From: Kofleriaceae bacterium
GTDB taxonomy: Bacteria > Myxococcota_A > Polyangia > Haliangiales > Haliangiaceae
Reading direction: 5' to 3'
Assembly: GCA_020633495.1 (NCBI GenBank)
Contig: JACKDR010000002.1
Location: 62,001 to 126,000, forward strand
Length of the DNA stretch: 64,000 nucleotides
Numbering within the stretch: position 1 is the first letter of the stretch; each line of letters opens with the position of its first letter. The notes below the pieces were generated by a model that was not told the origin of the DNA, ran no database searches, and saw only the letters and a list, made by a program, of their open reading frames with translations. The translations under genes and the position numbers were made by a program. Of this stretch, positions 48,356 through 58,017 are shown piece by piece.

Positions 48356-51115
48356 ATGACGACCGCGACGCTGTGCTGGCCGGAGACCCTGACCGACGAC
48401 GACCGCGCCGGGCTCGGCGGCAAGGCCCGCAGCCTGGCCGACCTGGGCGCGATCGACGGCGTCCGCGTGCCGGCGTGGTTCGCGGTGCCGAGCGCCGCGT
48501 TCGACGCCGCGGTCGACGCCGCCGGGGTCCGCGCCGGCATCGACGCCGCGCTGGCGACCCTGGCCGCCGGCGACGGCAGCCGCGCCGCCACCGACGCCTG
48601 CGTCGCGGCGCTGGCGCCGCTCTTGGCGCAGGTCGCGGTGCCGCCGGCGCTGGCCGACGAGCTGGCCGCGGCGCTGGCCCGGCTGGGCGGCGCGCCGGTG
48701 GCGGTGCGATCGTCGGGGCTCGACGAGGACGGCGCCGACAGCTCGTTCGCCGGGCAGCACGACACGTTCCTGTTCGTCGACGCCGCCGGCCTGGCCGACG
48801 CGGTCGCGCGGTGCTGGCGCTCGGCGTTCAGCGAGCGCGCGCTGTTCTACCGGGCCCGCAAGGGCCTGCTCGATCGGCCGGTCGCGATCGCGGTGGTCGT
48901 GCAGCGGATGATCGACGGCGCGGTCTCCGGCGTCCTGTTCACCGCCGACGCCTCGTCCGGAGACCGGACGAAGATGATCCTGACCTCGACCTGGGGCCTG
49001 GGCGAGGGCGTGGTGTCGGGGCGGATGGCGTGCGACACGCTGGTGCTGCGCCGCGCCCCCGACGGCGACCGCGTCGACGTCGTCGACCGCGACGTCGCCG
49101 ACAAGGAGCAGGCGGTGCGCCGCGGCCCCGATGGCGACGGCACCGTCGAGGCCGACGTCGCCGCCGCCGATCGTGCCCGGCCGTCGCTCGACGACGGGCG
49201 CGCCGCCGCGGTCGCCGCCGCCGGCGCCGCGATCGAGCGCGCCTACGGCTTCCCGGTCGACGTCGAGTGGACGTTCGACGACGACGGCGCGCTGTGGCTG
49301 TTGCAGGCCCGGCCGATCACGTCGCTGCCGCCGGCGCCGACCGGCGCGCTCGCCACCGTCGACCCCCACGGCGGCCGCAAGCGGCTGTGGGACAACTCGA
49401 ACATCATCGAGAGCTACAACGGCGTCACGACGCCGATGACCTACAGCTTCGCGCGCCGCGCCTACGGCATGGTCTACCGCCAGGCCTTCGCGCTGCTCGG
49501 CGTGTCGCGCCGCGACCTCGATCAGTACGGCTCGGTGTTCGAGCAGATGATCGGCCTGGTCAACGGCCGGGTCTACTACAACCTCGAGTCCTGGTACCGC
49601 GTCCTGCAGCTGCTGCCCGGCTACAAGTTCAACGCCGAGTTCATGGAGCAGATGATGGGGGTCAAGGAGGGCGCGGCGTTCGGCCGGCCCGCCGCGCCGC
49701 GCTCGGCGCTGCAGCGCTGGCTCGTCGATCTGCCCGAGGCGGTCGGCTCGCTGGGCGTGCTCGCGGTCCGGTTCGCCCGCGCCCAGACCCTGGTGACCAA
49801 GTTCTTCGACGACTTCGCCGACAACTACGGCGACTTCTGGGAGCGCGACCTCGAGCACCTCGCGCTCGACGAGCTGGTCGACGTCTACCTCGACGCCGAG
49901 CAGCGCATCATGGGCCGCTGGCAGGCGCCGATCGTCAACGACATCCTGGCGATGATCTTCTTCGGCGTCCTGCGCAAGGCGCTGAGCTCGTGGGGCATCG
50001 GCGACGCCTCGCTGCACAACGATCTGATGTGCGGCGAGGGCGGCCTGGAGTCGACCGAGCCGACCCGCGACCTGCTGGCGCTGATGGACGACGTCCGCCG
50101 CGACCCCGCGCTGTGCGAGCAGCTGCGGTCCCGGCCGCCGGCCGAGACCCGCGCCGCGGTCGCCACCGATCCGCGGTGGGGCTGGCTGCGGACCCGGCTC
50201 GCCCAGCACGTCGACCGCTTCGGCGATCGCTGCATCGACGAGCTCAAGCTCGAGCAGACCACGCTGCGCGACGACGACACCTTCCTGTACGCCGCGCTCA
50301 AGGGCTACCTGGCGGCGCCGCCGGTGACCGTCGCCGACATGGACGCCCGCGAGCACGCGATCCGCGCCGCCGCCGAGCAGCAGGTCCGCGCCACGCTGGG
50401 TCGCGATCCGATCAAGCACCGGCTGTTCGACTTCCTGCTCGCCGGCGCCCGCCGCCACATCAAGAACCGCGAGAACCTGCGGTTCGCCCGGACCCGCGCC
50501 TTCGGCCTGGTCCGCCGGGTCGTGGTCGCGATGGGCCACCGGCTGCACGAGACCGGGCGCCTCGACGCCCCCGCCGACGTCTTCTACCTCGAGATCAACG
50601 AGCTGATCGGGTTCGCCCGCGGCACCGCGACCACCACCGACCTGCGCGGGCTGGTCGCGGTCCGCCAGGCCGAGTTCGCCCGCCACCGGGTCACCGCGGC
50701 GCCGGCCGAGCGGTTCTGGACCAGCGGCGCGGCCTACCTCGATCCGGTGGTGGCGTCCTTGACCGCGCGCCCGCCGGTGACGGTCGACGCCGCCGCGGCC
50801 GGCGCGGTGCTCAAGGGCGTGGCCGCCGCGCCCGGCAAGGTCACCGCGACCGCGCGCCTGGTGGTCGATCCCCGCGGCACCGAGCTGTGCGGCGACGTCC
50901 TGATCGCCAACCGAACCGACCCGGGCTGGGTGCCGCTGTTCCCCAGCGCCAAGGCGGTGGTGGTCGAGCGCGGCAGCGTGCTGTCACACTCGGCGATCGT
51001 CGCGCGCGAGTTCGGCATCCCGTGCGTGGTCGGCCTGCGCGACGCGCTGTCACTCATCCGCGACGGCCAGATGATCGAGGTCGACGGCGGCGCCGGCACC
51101 GTGACGATCCTCTAG
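48356..51115 (+). CDS. Dikinase-type phosphotransferase with rifampin-phosphotransferase-like domain order
   Basis: 919 residues from ATG 48356 (ggagg eight bases upstream). Residues about 15-320 are the PPDK/PEP-synthase ATP-grasp domain (VAVRSSGLDEDGADSSFAGQ; ALWLLQARPI at its end). A long helical middle region (about 330-800) has no family I recognise. The C-terminus is the swivelling phosphohistidine domain, with the acceptor at about His878 in GSVLSHSAIVAREFGIPCVV. True PEP synthase and PPDK have a C-terminal TIM barrel, which is absent; the order here matches rifampin phosphotransferase-like enzymes, which split ATP into AMP and Pi and phosphorylate a substrate bound to the middle domain. 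The substrate is unknown; the lipid context suggests an isoprenoid or glycerolipid. A weak hairpin follows at 51129-51148. Confidence 0.85.
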   Translation: MTTATLCWPETLTDDDRAGLGGKARSLADLGAIDGVRVPAWFAVPSAAFDAAVDAAGVRAGIDAALATLAAGDGSRAATDACVAALAPLLAQVAVPPALADELAAALARLGGAPVAVRSSGLDEDGADSSFAGQHDTFLFVDAAGLADAVARCWRSAFSERALFYRARKGLLDRPVAIAVVVQRMIDGAVSGVLFTADASSGDRTKMILTSTWGLGEGVVSGRMACDTLVLRRAPDGDRVDVVDRDVADKEQAVRRGPDGDGTVEADVAAADRARPSLDDGRAAAVAAAGAAIERAYGFPVDVEWTFDDDGALWLLQARPITSLPPAPTGALATVDPHGGRKRLWDNSNIIESYNGVTTPMTYSFARRAYGMVYRQAFALLGVSRRDLDQYGSVFEQMIGLVNGRVYYNLESWYRVLQLLPGYKFNAEFMEQMMGVKEGAAFGRPAAPRSALQRWLVDLPEAVGSLGVLAVRFARAQTLVTKFFDDFADNYGDFWERDLEHLALDELVDVYLDAEQRIMGRWQAPIVNDILAMIFFGVLRKALSSWGIGDASLHNDLMCGEGGLESTEPTRDLLALMDDVRRDPALCEQLRSRPPAETRAAVATDPRWGWLRTRLAQHVDRFGDRCIDELKLEQTTLRDDDTFLYAALKGYLAAPPVTVADMDAREHAIRAAAEQQVRATLGRDPIKHRLFDFLLAGARRHIKNRENLRFARTRAFGLVRRVVVAMGHRLHETGRLDAPADVFYLEINELIGFARGTATTTDLRGLVAVRQAEFARHRVTAAPAERFWTSGAAYLDPVVASLTARPPVTVDAAAAGAVLKGVAAAPGKVTATARLVVDPRGTELCGDVLIANRTDPGWVPLFPSAKAVVVERGSVLSHSAIVAREFGIPCVVGLRDALSLIRDGQMIEVDGGAGTVTIL

Positions 51116-51189
51116 ATCGCGGTAAGTCTCCGTAACTCCGCGTACGGAAAGATCATCCGGCGCCCGGGCGCCCGTGGCATGATCGCGGG

Positions 51190-51663
51190 ATGCGTCCCGG
51201 CGTCCTCGCGCGTCTCGCGAGGCTGGTCGTCACGGCCAGCGCGCTGCTGCTGATCGCGGGCCCCGCGCTCGCGGTGCTGGTGGCCGGCGAGGGCGACGCC
51301 TCGGCCCAGCTGTGGAAGCCGCGGTCGAAGCAGCGCAAGGGCAAGAAGCAGCCGCCGCCCAGGGCCACCGAGCAGGCCGACGCCCGCACCGGCACCGCCG
51401 GCAAGGTCCGCAAGTCGGGCACGACCCGGCCGGTCCGCGGCGGCAAGGTCACCGCGACCCGCGAGCCGGCGGCCGCCAAGTCCAAGGCGGCGAAGAAGAA
51501 GGCTCACGCGGCGGCGGTCAAGAAGGCGAAGACGAAGAAGGCCGCCACCAGGAAGCGGGCCGCCGCCAAGAAGAAGGCCGGGGCCAAGCGGGCGGTCGCG
51601 GACGATGATGACGACGATTCGTTCATCATCTACGAAGAAGAAGACGGCGACCTCGAGCGCTGA
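51190..51663 (+). CDS. Small secreted Lys/Ala-rich protein with acidic tail
   Basis: 157 residues. The signal peptide ends ASA, giving a mature start QLWKPRSKQRKGKK. The rest is a low-complexity Lys/Ala/Arg chain reminiscent of histone-H1-like tails, closing with an Asp/Glu-rich DDDDDDSFIIYEEEDGDLER. The mature N-terminus resembles that of the beta-barrel protein at 20738 (QVWKPKK). Function unknown; an envelope or peptidoglycan-binding polycation is conceivable. Lies directly upstream of ftsQ but on a separate spacer. Confidence 0.72.
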   Translation: MRPGVLARLARLVVTASALLLIAGPALAVLVAGEGDASAQLWKPRSKQRKGKKQPPPRATEQADARTGTAGKVRKSGTTRPVRGGKVTATREPAAAKSKAAKKKAHAAAVKKAKTKKAATRKRAAAKKKAGAKRAVADDDDDDSFIIYEEEDGDLER

Positions 51664-51688
51664 ACGGAGGGGCCCCGGAATCGGGCTC

Positions 51689-51712
51689 GGGCACGGGCAC
51701 GGGCACGGGCAC
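51689..51712 (+). repeat. Hexamer microsatellite (gggcac)x4
   Basis: Four perfect copies of GGGCAC in the 180-base spacer between the secreted basic protein and ftsQ. No frame uses it convincingly. Possible length-variable spacer upstream of ftsQAZ. Confidence 0.9.
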
Positions 51713-51843
51713 GGGAGGCGGCAGACGGAGCGCGGAACGGGAGCTGGATCCGCTGAACACCCGTGAGGGTGATCCCCTGGGATCTCCACGATCTTTCGTC
51801 GAAAAATTGCCCGCCCGATCGCGGCGTGCCTATTTCGACGAGC

Positions 51844-52815
51844 ATGGTGCGATCGCGCTCGTCATCGCGAGGGAGCGACGACGGCGGGGCCCCGGAGGGT
51901 CCCGCCGGCGTGCCCGCCCAGTCGCGCCTGACGGTGGGCCGCGCGCGTCGCAACCGGCGCCGCTCGGCGCCGCTGCGGAGCCGGCTGCCCGCGCTGCGCA
52001 CGGTGCCGCGCCGGACCGTGGTCGCGTGCGGCCGGACCCTGCGGCGCAGCCTGCCCACGCTGCTCGCGCTCGCCGCCGCCGGCGCGGTCGGCACCGGCCT
52101 GTGGGCCGGCTACCGGTTCGTCACGACGTCGCCGCGGTTCGCGGTCACCTCGATCGAGGTCACCGGCACCCACGAGCTCAGCGCCGACGAGATCCGCGCG
52201 CGCATCCCGCTGGCCCTGGGCGAGAACGTCTTCCGCGCCGACCTCGACGCGGTCGAGGCCCGGCTCGAGGCCGAGCCGTGGATCGCCGACGCCGACGTCA
52301 GCCGCCACCTGCCCCACACGATCTCGATCGCGATCACCGAGCGCACCGCCGCCGCGGTGGTCGATCTCGGCGGCCTGTACCTCGCCGGCGCCGACGGCGT
52401 GCCGTTCAAGCGCGCCCGCCTCGACCGCGGTGAAGGCGCCGGGCTGCCGGTGGTCACCGGCCTCGACCGTGACACCTTCCGCGCCGACCCGACCGCCGCC
52501 GCCGCCCGGGTCCGCCACGCCCTGGCGACGCTCGCGACCTGGACCGCCGACGGCCACCGGCCCGCGATCGGCGAGATCCGCATCGACGCGCGCCACGACA
52601 CCACGCTGTTCACCTACGACGACGCGGTCGCGATCCGTCTCGGCGCCGCCGACGGCGATCGCCTGACCGCCAAGCTCGCGACCTTCGATGCCGCGTGGGC
52701 GGCGCTGTCCCCGGACGAGCGCCACCAGGCCCGCGCCATCCACCTCGACCACGACACGCGGCCCGACCACGTGACCGTGGCCTTCGCCCGCCAGGCACCG
52801 CCGAGGAACCCGTAA
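51844..52815 (+). CDS. ftsQ: Cell-division protein FtsQ
   Basis: Bitopic divisome protein that links early and late division proteins. A start at ATG 51844 gives 323 residues: a basic cytoplasmic tail, one TM helix (LPTLLALAAAGAVGTGLWAG), then the POTRA domain beginning FAVTSIEVTGTHELSADEIR and a beta domain (FtsQ/DivIB). The frame is open to 51763, and no start has a good ribosome-binding site, so the N-terminus is uncertain. Four bases separate it from ftsA. It opens the detached second dcw block. Confidence 0.88.
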   Translation: MVRSRSSSRGSDDGGAPEGPAGVPAQSRLTVGRARRNRRRSAPLRSRLPALRTVPRRTVVACGRTLRRSLPTLLALAAAGAVGTGLWAGYRFVTTSPRFAVTSIEVTGTHELSADEIRARIPLALGENVFRADLDAVEARLEAEPWIADADVSRHLPHTISIAITERTAAAVVDLGGLYLAGADGVPFKRARLDRGEGAGLPVVTGLDRDTFRADPTAAAARVRHALATLATWTADGHRPAIGEIRIDARHDTTLFTYDDAVAIRLGAADGDRLTAKLATFDAAWAALSPDERHQARAIHLDHDTRPDHVTVAFARQAPPRNP

Positions 52816-52819
52816 GCCC

Positions 52820-54055
52820 ATGGCCAAGACCAAGCCCAACGAGATCGTCGTCGGACTCGACATCGGCACCACCAAGATCGCCGCGATCGTCGGCGAGGTC
52901 ACCGACGAGGGGGTCGACGTCATCGGCATCGGCACGGCGCCGTCCCGGGGGCTGCGCCGCGGCGTGGTCAACAACATCGACGCCACGGTCGCGTCGATCC
53001 AGGCCGCGATCGACGAGGCCGAGAACATGGCCGGCTGCGAGATCTCGACCGTGTTCGCCGGCATCTCCGGCGCCCACGTCCGCGGCCTCAACTCGCACGG
53101 CATCGTCGCGGTCAAGGACAAGGAGGTCCGTGACGCCGACGTCGCGCGGGTCATCGACGCCGCCAAGGCGGTCGCGATCCCGATGGACCGCGAGGTCCTC
53201 CACGTCCTGCCCCAGCAGTACGTCATCGACGACCAGGACGGCATCCGCGATCCGGTCGGCATGGCCGGGGTCCGCCTCGAGGCCAAGGTCCACATCGTCA
53301 CGACCGCGGTGACCAGCGCCCAGAACGTGGTCAAGTGCGCCAACCGGTGCGGCCTCACCGTCGCCGACATCGTCCTCGAGCCCCTGGCGTCGGCACAGGC
53401 CGTGCTCGAGGAGGACGAGAAGGAGCTGGGCGTCGCCGTGATCGACATCGGCGGCGGCACCTGCGACCTCGTCGTCTACGCCGAGGGCGCGCTGGTGCAC
53501 AGCGCGGTGCTGCCGCTGGGCGGCGGCCACGTCACCAACGACATCGCCACGGTCCTGCGCACGCCGCTGGACTCGGCCGAGAAGATCAAGAAGAAGTACG
53601 GCGTCGCGTGCCGCGCGATGGTCGAGGACGGCCAGACCATCGAGGTGCCCTCGGTCGGCGGCCGCGGCCCGCGGGTCCTGCCCCGCCAGACCCTCGCCGA
53701 GATCATCGAGCCGCGCATCGAGGAGACCTTCGAGCACATCAAGCGCGAGCTGATGCGCTCGGGCTACTTCGACGCGCTGGCCGCCGGCGTCGTCCTCACC
53801 GGCGGCGCGACCGCGCTCGAGGGCACGTGCGAGGTCGCCGAGCAGACGATCGGGCTGCCCGCGCGCCGCGGCATGCCCGGGCGCATCGGCGGGCTGATCG
53901 ACGTCGTGCGCTCGCCGGCGTACGCCGCCGGCGTCGGCCTCGTGCTGTACGGCGCGCGCGTCGGCCACCACCACGCGATGCGCGCGCCCGCCGGCGCGCC
54001 GAGCGAGCGCGGCATGATCCGCCGCGTGTGGTCGCGCCTCGCCGAGATGTTCTGA
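52820..54055 (+). CDS. ftsA: Cell-division protein FtsA
   Basis: Actin-like ATPase that anchors FtsZ to the membrane. 411 residues. Phosphate-1 motif VGLDIGTTKIAAIVGE at the N-terminus, the SHS2/1C domain with EVLHVLPQQYVIDDQDGI, phosphate-2 VIDIGGGTCDLVVY and the adenosine motif VVLTGGATALEG. The C-terminus MIRRVWSRLAEMF is an amphipathic membrane-targeting helix. Length is typical. It follows ftsQ closely, while ftsZ is 134 bases downstream with a possible promoter of its own. Confidence 0.96.
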   Translation: MAKTKPNEIVVGLDIGTTKIAAIVGEVTDEGVDVIGIGTAPSRGLRRGVVNNIDATVASIQAAIDEAENMAGCEISTVFAGISGAHVRGLNSHGIVAVKDKEVRDADVARVIDAAKAVAIPMDREVLHVLPQQYVIDDQDGIRDPVGMAGVRLEAKVHIVTTAVTSAQNVVKCANRCGLTVADIVLEPLASAQAVLEEDEKELGVAVIDIGGGTCDLVVYAEGALVHSAVLPLGGGHVTNDIATVLRTPLDSAEKIKKKYGVACRAMVEDGQTIEVPSVGGRGPRVLPRQTLAEIIEPRIEETFEHIKRELMRSGYFDALAAGVVLTGGATALEGTCEVAEQTIGLPARRGMPGRIGGLIDVVRSPAYAAGVGLVLYGARVGHHHAMRAPAGAPSERGMIRRVWSRLAEMF

Positions 54056-54131
54056 CCGCGCCACGTCCGCCGCGTCGGCGACGCGCGGCGCGTGAAAAAT
54101 GATCGAGTCGCGTTCGCGATCAAGAAAAAAT

Positions 54132-54161
54132 TTGCCCCGGTGATCGCGTGACTTGCATAAG
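54132..54161 (+). promoter_or_regulatory. Possible ftsZ promoter
   Basis: The ftsA-ftsZ gap has an A/T-rich stretch unusual for this window (gaaaaatg, aagaaaaaattt). TTGCCC at 54132-54137 and CATAAG at 54156-54161 are each 4 of 6 to sigma-70 hexamers with 18 bases between. The ftsZ ribosome-binding site ggggagg is at 54175-54181. A single-sequence guess. Confidence 0.35.
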
Positions 54162-54189
54162 GGACAAAGACATCGGGGAGGAAACAACC

Positions 54190-55623
<1,434 letters not shown>

Positions 55624-55653
55624 GCGAGATCGACCTCCTCCCACGATCTCGTC

Positions 55654-55686
55654 GACGGGGGCCCGCGTGGCCCCCGTCGCCATTTT
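55654..55686 (+). terminator. Rho-independent-type terminator after ftsZ
   Basis: Perfect 10-bp stem GACGGGGGCC / GGCCCCCGTC (55654-55663 and 55669-55678) with a 5-base loop, followed by a short T run (tttt at 55683-55686). A second hairpin, CGAGATCG / CGATCTCG (55625-55632 and 55644-55651), precedes it. This marks the end of the dcw block. Confidence 0.82.
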
Positions 55687-55708
55687 CGGCGCGCGCGCCG
55701 TGTTACCA

Positions 55709-56323
55709 ATGGGCGTGCTGTTCCTCGAGGACCACGCCCGCCTGCTGCTGGTGCTGCACACCGTGCTGGCGGTGGCCGCGGTCGCGACCTCGACCCACCT
55801 GGTGGTGTGGCTGGCCCGGGTCCGGCGCGGCGCCCACGGCCGGCTGCGCGCGGTCCGGCGCTTCGCGGTGATCCTGGCGGTGCTGCACGGCGCCGCGTTC
55901 GCCGCCGGCAACCTGATGTACCCGACCTACAAGATCCAGGTGAAGGTCGGCTACCTGCAGAACCCCGACGCGGTGGTCGCCGACGGCGCCGCCCGGGTCC
56001 GCGACGCCGCGCAGGTGCGCCGGCGGTTCGCCGACCGCGACGCGGCGCCGCCCAGCGACGGGGAGGTGGCCCGCGCCACCGCCGGCCTGCCGGCGGCGGC
56101 CGACCGGACCGCGCGATGGTTCGACGCCAAGGAGCACTGGGTCGCGATGGGCCTGCCGCTGTCGCTGGCGCTGGCCTTCGTGCTGGCGGCGTGGCGCCCC
56201 GAGCCGGGGCGCGGCGGCGAGGTCGGCGGCGTGATCATGACGCTCGCGATCGGCGCCAGCGCGTCGCTGTGGTTCGCCGCCGTGATCGGCGTGCTGACCG
56301 CGAGCGCGCGGGCGATCGGCTAG
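55709..56323 (+). CDS. Membrane protein with about four TM helices, unknown function
   Basis: 204 residues from ATG 55709; an in-frame GTG at 55667 lies inside the ftsZ terminator and is unlikely. Hydrophobic helices at about 10-32, 45-70, 143-162 and 175-200, with a soluble loop (about 80-140) between helices 2 and 3. Conserved-looking residues: HTVLAVAAVATSTHLVVWL and WFDAKEHWVAMGLPLSLAL, both with His in the membrane region, which may be significant. I recognise no family. Its 3' end faces repeat-element fragments. Confidence 0.72.
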   Translation: MGVLFLEDHARLLLVLHTVLAVAAVATSTHLVVWLARVRRGAHGRLRAVRRFAVILAVLHGAAFAAGNLMYPTYKIQVKVGYLQNPDAVVADGAARVRDAAQVRRRFADRDAAPPSDGEVARATAGLPAAADRTARWFDAKEHWVAMGLPLSLALAFVLAAWRPEPGRGGEVGGVIMTLAIGASASLWFAAVIGVLTASARAIG

Positions 56324-56330
56324 CGCCTTG

Positions 56331-56434
56331 GCTCGCTCGAGGTGAGCGCACCCCGTCGACCCGGCGCCCCCACCCCGGTTCGTCTTGCGGCGAATCACCG
56401 ACGGCCGTCGGTCGAGCGCTCGGGGTGAGCGAGG
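56331..56434 (-). repeat. Partial copies of the hairpin repeat-element end
   Basis: GCTCGCTCGAGGTGAGCG at 56331-56348 and GTCGAGCGCTCGGGGTGAGC around 56411-56430 match the GCTCGRGGTGAGCGG end of elements R3 and E4. Located in a 121-base spacer between convergent genes. No full hairpin element is present. Confidence 0.7.
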
Positions 56435-56444
56435 TCGCGACGAG

Positions 56445-57338
56445 CTACGGCAGCTCGAGCGTCTGGTACAGCACGGCGCCCATGGCGTGCGCCGGGATCG
56501 TGGTGGCGTCGATCGCGGCGTCGAGCGCGGCGCGCAGGCACTGGCCGCCCGGCGCGGTGGCCAGGGTGCCGCCGACGAGGACGTTGATGTCGGGCCCCGC
56601 GGGATCGAGCTGGAGGCGCAGGCTCAGGTAGCCGGGCTGCGGGTGGGCGGCCTTGCACGCCGCGGTGGCGTCGGCGGCGAGGAAGCGGCCGTAGAGATCC
56701 TGGAGCACCGCGATGCCCGAGACGTCCTGCTCGCCGGCGAGGCGGTAGTAGCTGCGGAACGTGAGCAGGGGCTCCTTGCTGACCGGATCCTGGCCCGGCT
56801 CGGGCGAGTGCATCGAGGTGCCGCGGAACAGCGCGAGGCCGCCCTCGCCGCGCAGGCGCTCGTGCCAGTCGAAGTCGACGCCGCGCTCGGGCTGGACGAC
56901 CTCGAGGCGGCACACCGTGCCGTGGCACTCGACGTCGTAGGTCACCGAGGCCGGCGCGTCGCGGAACGCGGCCGCGAAGTAGTCGGCGACGCGGGCCTCG
57001 GCGTCCGGCGAGCTCGACGCCAGGTCGAAGCGCTCCTCGTTCGACAGGCGATCGGCGAGCTTGGCCTCGACCTCGCCGAGGCGATCCGACAGCGCGGCGA
57101 GCTGCTGCGGGCAGGTCGCCGGATCCGTCGACGCGGCGATCGGTGGCCGCGCCCGCGCGGTCGCCGGCGCGGCCGCCGCGGTCGGCGAGGCCGGGGCGGC
57201 GGCGGCCGGCCGACCAGTCACCGCGGTCGACGGCGACGTCGGCGGCGTGCCGCGCCGCGGCGTCCGCACCAGCAGGTAGACGTTGGCCGCGACGCTGGAA
57301 GCCAGCAGGATCGCGAGCGCGAGGCTGACGCGCGACAT
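56445..57338 (-). CDS. Membrane-anchored periplasmic protein, unknown function
   Basis: 297 residues from ATG 57338. One N-terminal helix (LALAILLASSVAANVYLLV) without a cleavage motif suggests an anchor. An Ala/Pro/Thr-rich spacer to about residue 70 is followed by a short predicted coiled coil (CPQQLAALSDRLGEVEAKLAD), then a domain with paired cysteines (VTYDVECHGTVCRLEVVQPE) and a C-terminal part with GGQCLRAALDAAIDATTI. The CHGTVCRLEV type of motif recurs in secreted Myxococcota proteins, but I know no function. Divergent from the lectin-domain gene with 89 bases between. Confidence 0.72.
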   Translation of the reverse strand: MSRVSLALAILLASSVAANVYLLVRTPRRGTPPTSPSTAVTGRPAAAAPASPTAAAAPATARARPPIAASTDPATCPQQLAALSDRLGEVEAKLADRLSNEERFDLASSSPDAEARVADYFAAAFRDAPASVTYDVECHGTVCRLEVVQPERGVDFDWHERLRGEGGLALFRGTSMHSPEPGQDPVSKEPLLTFRSYYRLAGEQDVSGIAVLQDLYGRFLAADATAACKAAHPQPGYLSLRLQLDPAGPDINVLVGGTLATAPGGQCLRAALDAAIDATTIPAHAMGAVLYQTLELP

Positions 57339-57427
57339 GCCGGGAATGTAGGAGGATCGGCGCGCCCCACGCACCCCTCCGTCGGGAAGATGCCGACACC
57401 TGCCGTCGGGTATGCGACACTCGGGAC

Positions 57428-57997
57428 GTGCGTGGCGCGCTGACACTCACGATCGCGGGCCTGTTCGGCTGCGGCTGCGGGTCGGCCACCATCGGCGACC
57501 CGCCCAACGTGGCGCCCGACGGCTCCGCGGCGGCGCCCGACGGCGGCGCGATCGACGCGCCGGTGACGCCGCCGCCCGACGCGCGCGCGTGCGTCGGCGG
57601 CGATCGCCGCGTCACCGATCCGCAGAGCGGCCACTGCCTGGTGTTCTTCTCGACCGCGGTGACCTGGAACCAGGCGCGCTCGGCGTGCGGCGCCGCCGGC
57701 GGCGATCTGATGGTCGCGACCACCGCCGCCGAGAACGCGCTGCTGGCGCCGCTCGACGTCGATCCGGTGGCGACGCCGGACGTGTGGATGGGCGGCACCG
57801 ACGTCGCGGTCGAGGGCACGTTCGTGTGGGTCACCGCCGAGGCGATGACCTACACCAACTGGCGCACCGGTGAGCCCAACAACGGCGGCACCAACGGCGG
57901 CCCCGAGAACTGCATGGTCCTCGAGGCCGACAACGACGGCACCTGGGACGATCGCGCCTGCGGCAACACCTACCCGTTCTTCTGCGAGATCCCGTAG
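57428..57997 (+). CDS. Lipoprotein with C-type lectin-like domain
   Basis: 189 residues from GTG 57428. Lipobox GLFGC (Cys15). An Asp/Ala/Pro spacer leads to a complete C-type lectin fold (about 60-189): SGHCLVFFSTAVTWNQARSAC, WMGGTDVAVEGTFVWV, then NWRTGEPNNGG and ENCMVLEADNDGTWDDRAC and a closing FFCEIP. The EPN triplet and the WDD(D) motif are the calcium and sugar ligands; EPN favours mannose-type sugars in animal lectins. Four cysteines suit the two conserved disulfides. Likely a surface adhesin (inference). Its stop codon sits inside a palindrome shared with the convergent gene. Confidence 0.88.
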   Translation: MRGALTLTIAGLFGCGCGSATIGDPPNVAPDGSAAAPDGGAIDAPVTPPPDARACVGGDRRVTDPQSGHCLVFFSTAVTWNQARSACGAAGGDLMVATTAAENALLAPLDVDPVATPDVWMGGTDVAVEGTFVWVTAEAMTYTNWRTGEPNNGGTNGGPENCMVLEADNDGTWDDRACGNTYPFFCEIP

Positions 57998-58017
57998 CGC
58001 CCGGCGCCGCGCGCTAC
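57994..58017. terminator. Short palindrome spanning both convergent stop codons
   Basis: GTAGCGC (57994-58000) pairs with GCGCTAC (58011-58017), with a 10-base loop. The two arms contain the TAG stops of the lectin gene (57995-57997) and of the barrel gene (58014-58016 on -). There is no T run, so bidirectional termination is only suggested. Confidence 0.5.

Noticed and set aside
48356..51115. Annotation as phosphoenolpyruvate synthase or pyruvate phosphate dikinase
   Set aside because: The C-terminal PEP/pyruvate barrel is missing and the phosphohistidine domain is last, as in rifampin-phosphotransferase-like enzymes.
55667..55708. Upstream GTG start for the membrane protein after ftsZ
   Set aside because: It lies inside the strong terminator hairpin at 55654-55678 and adds no conserved sequence.
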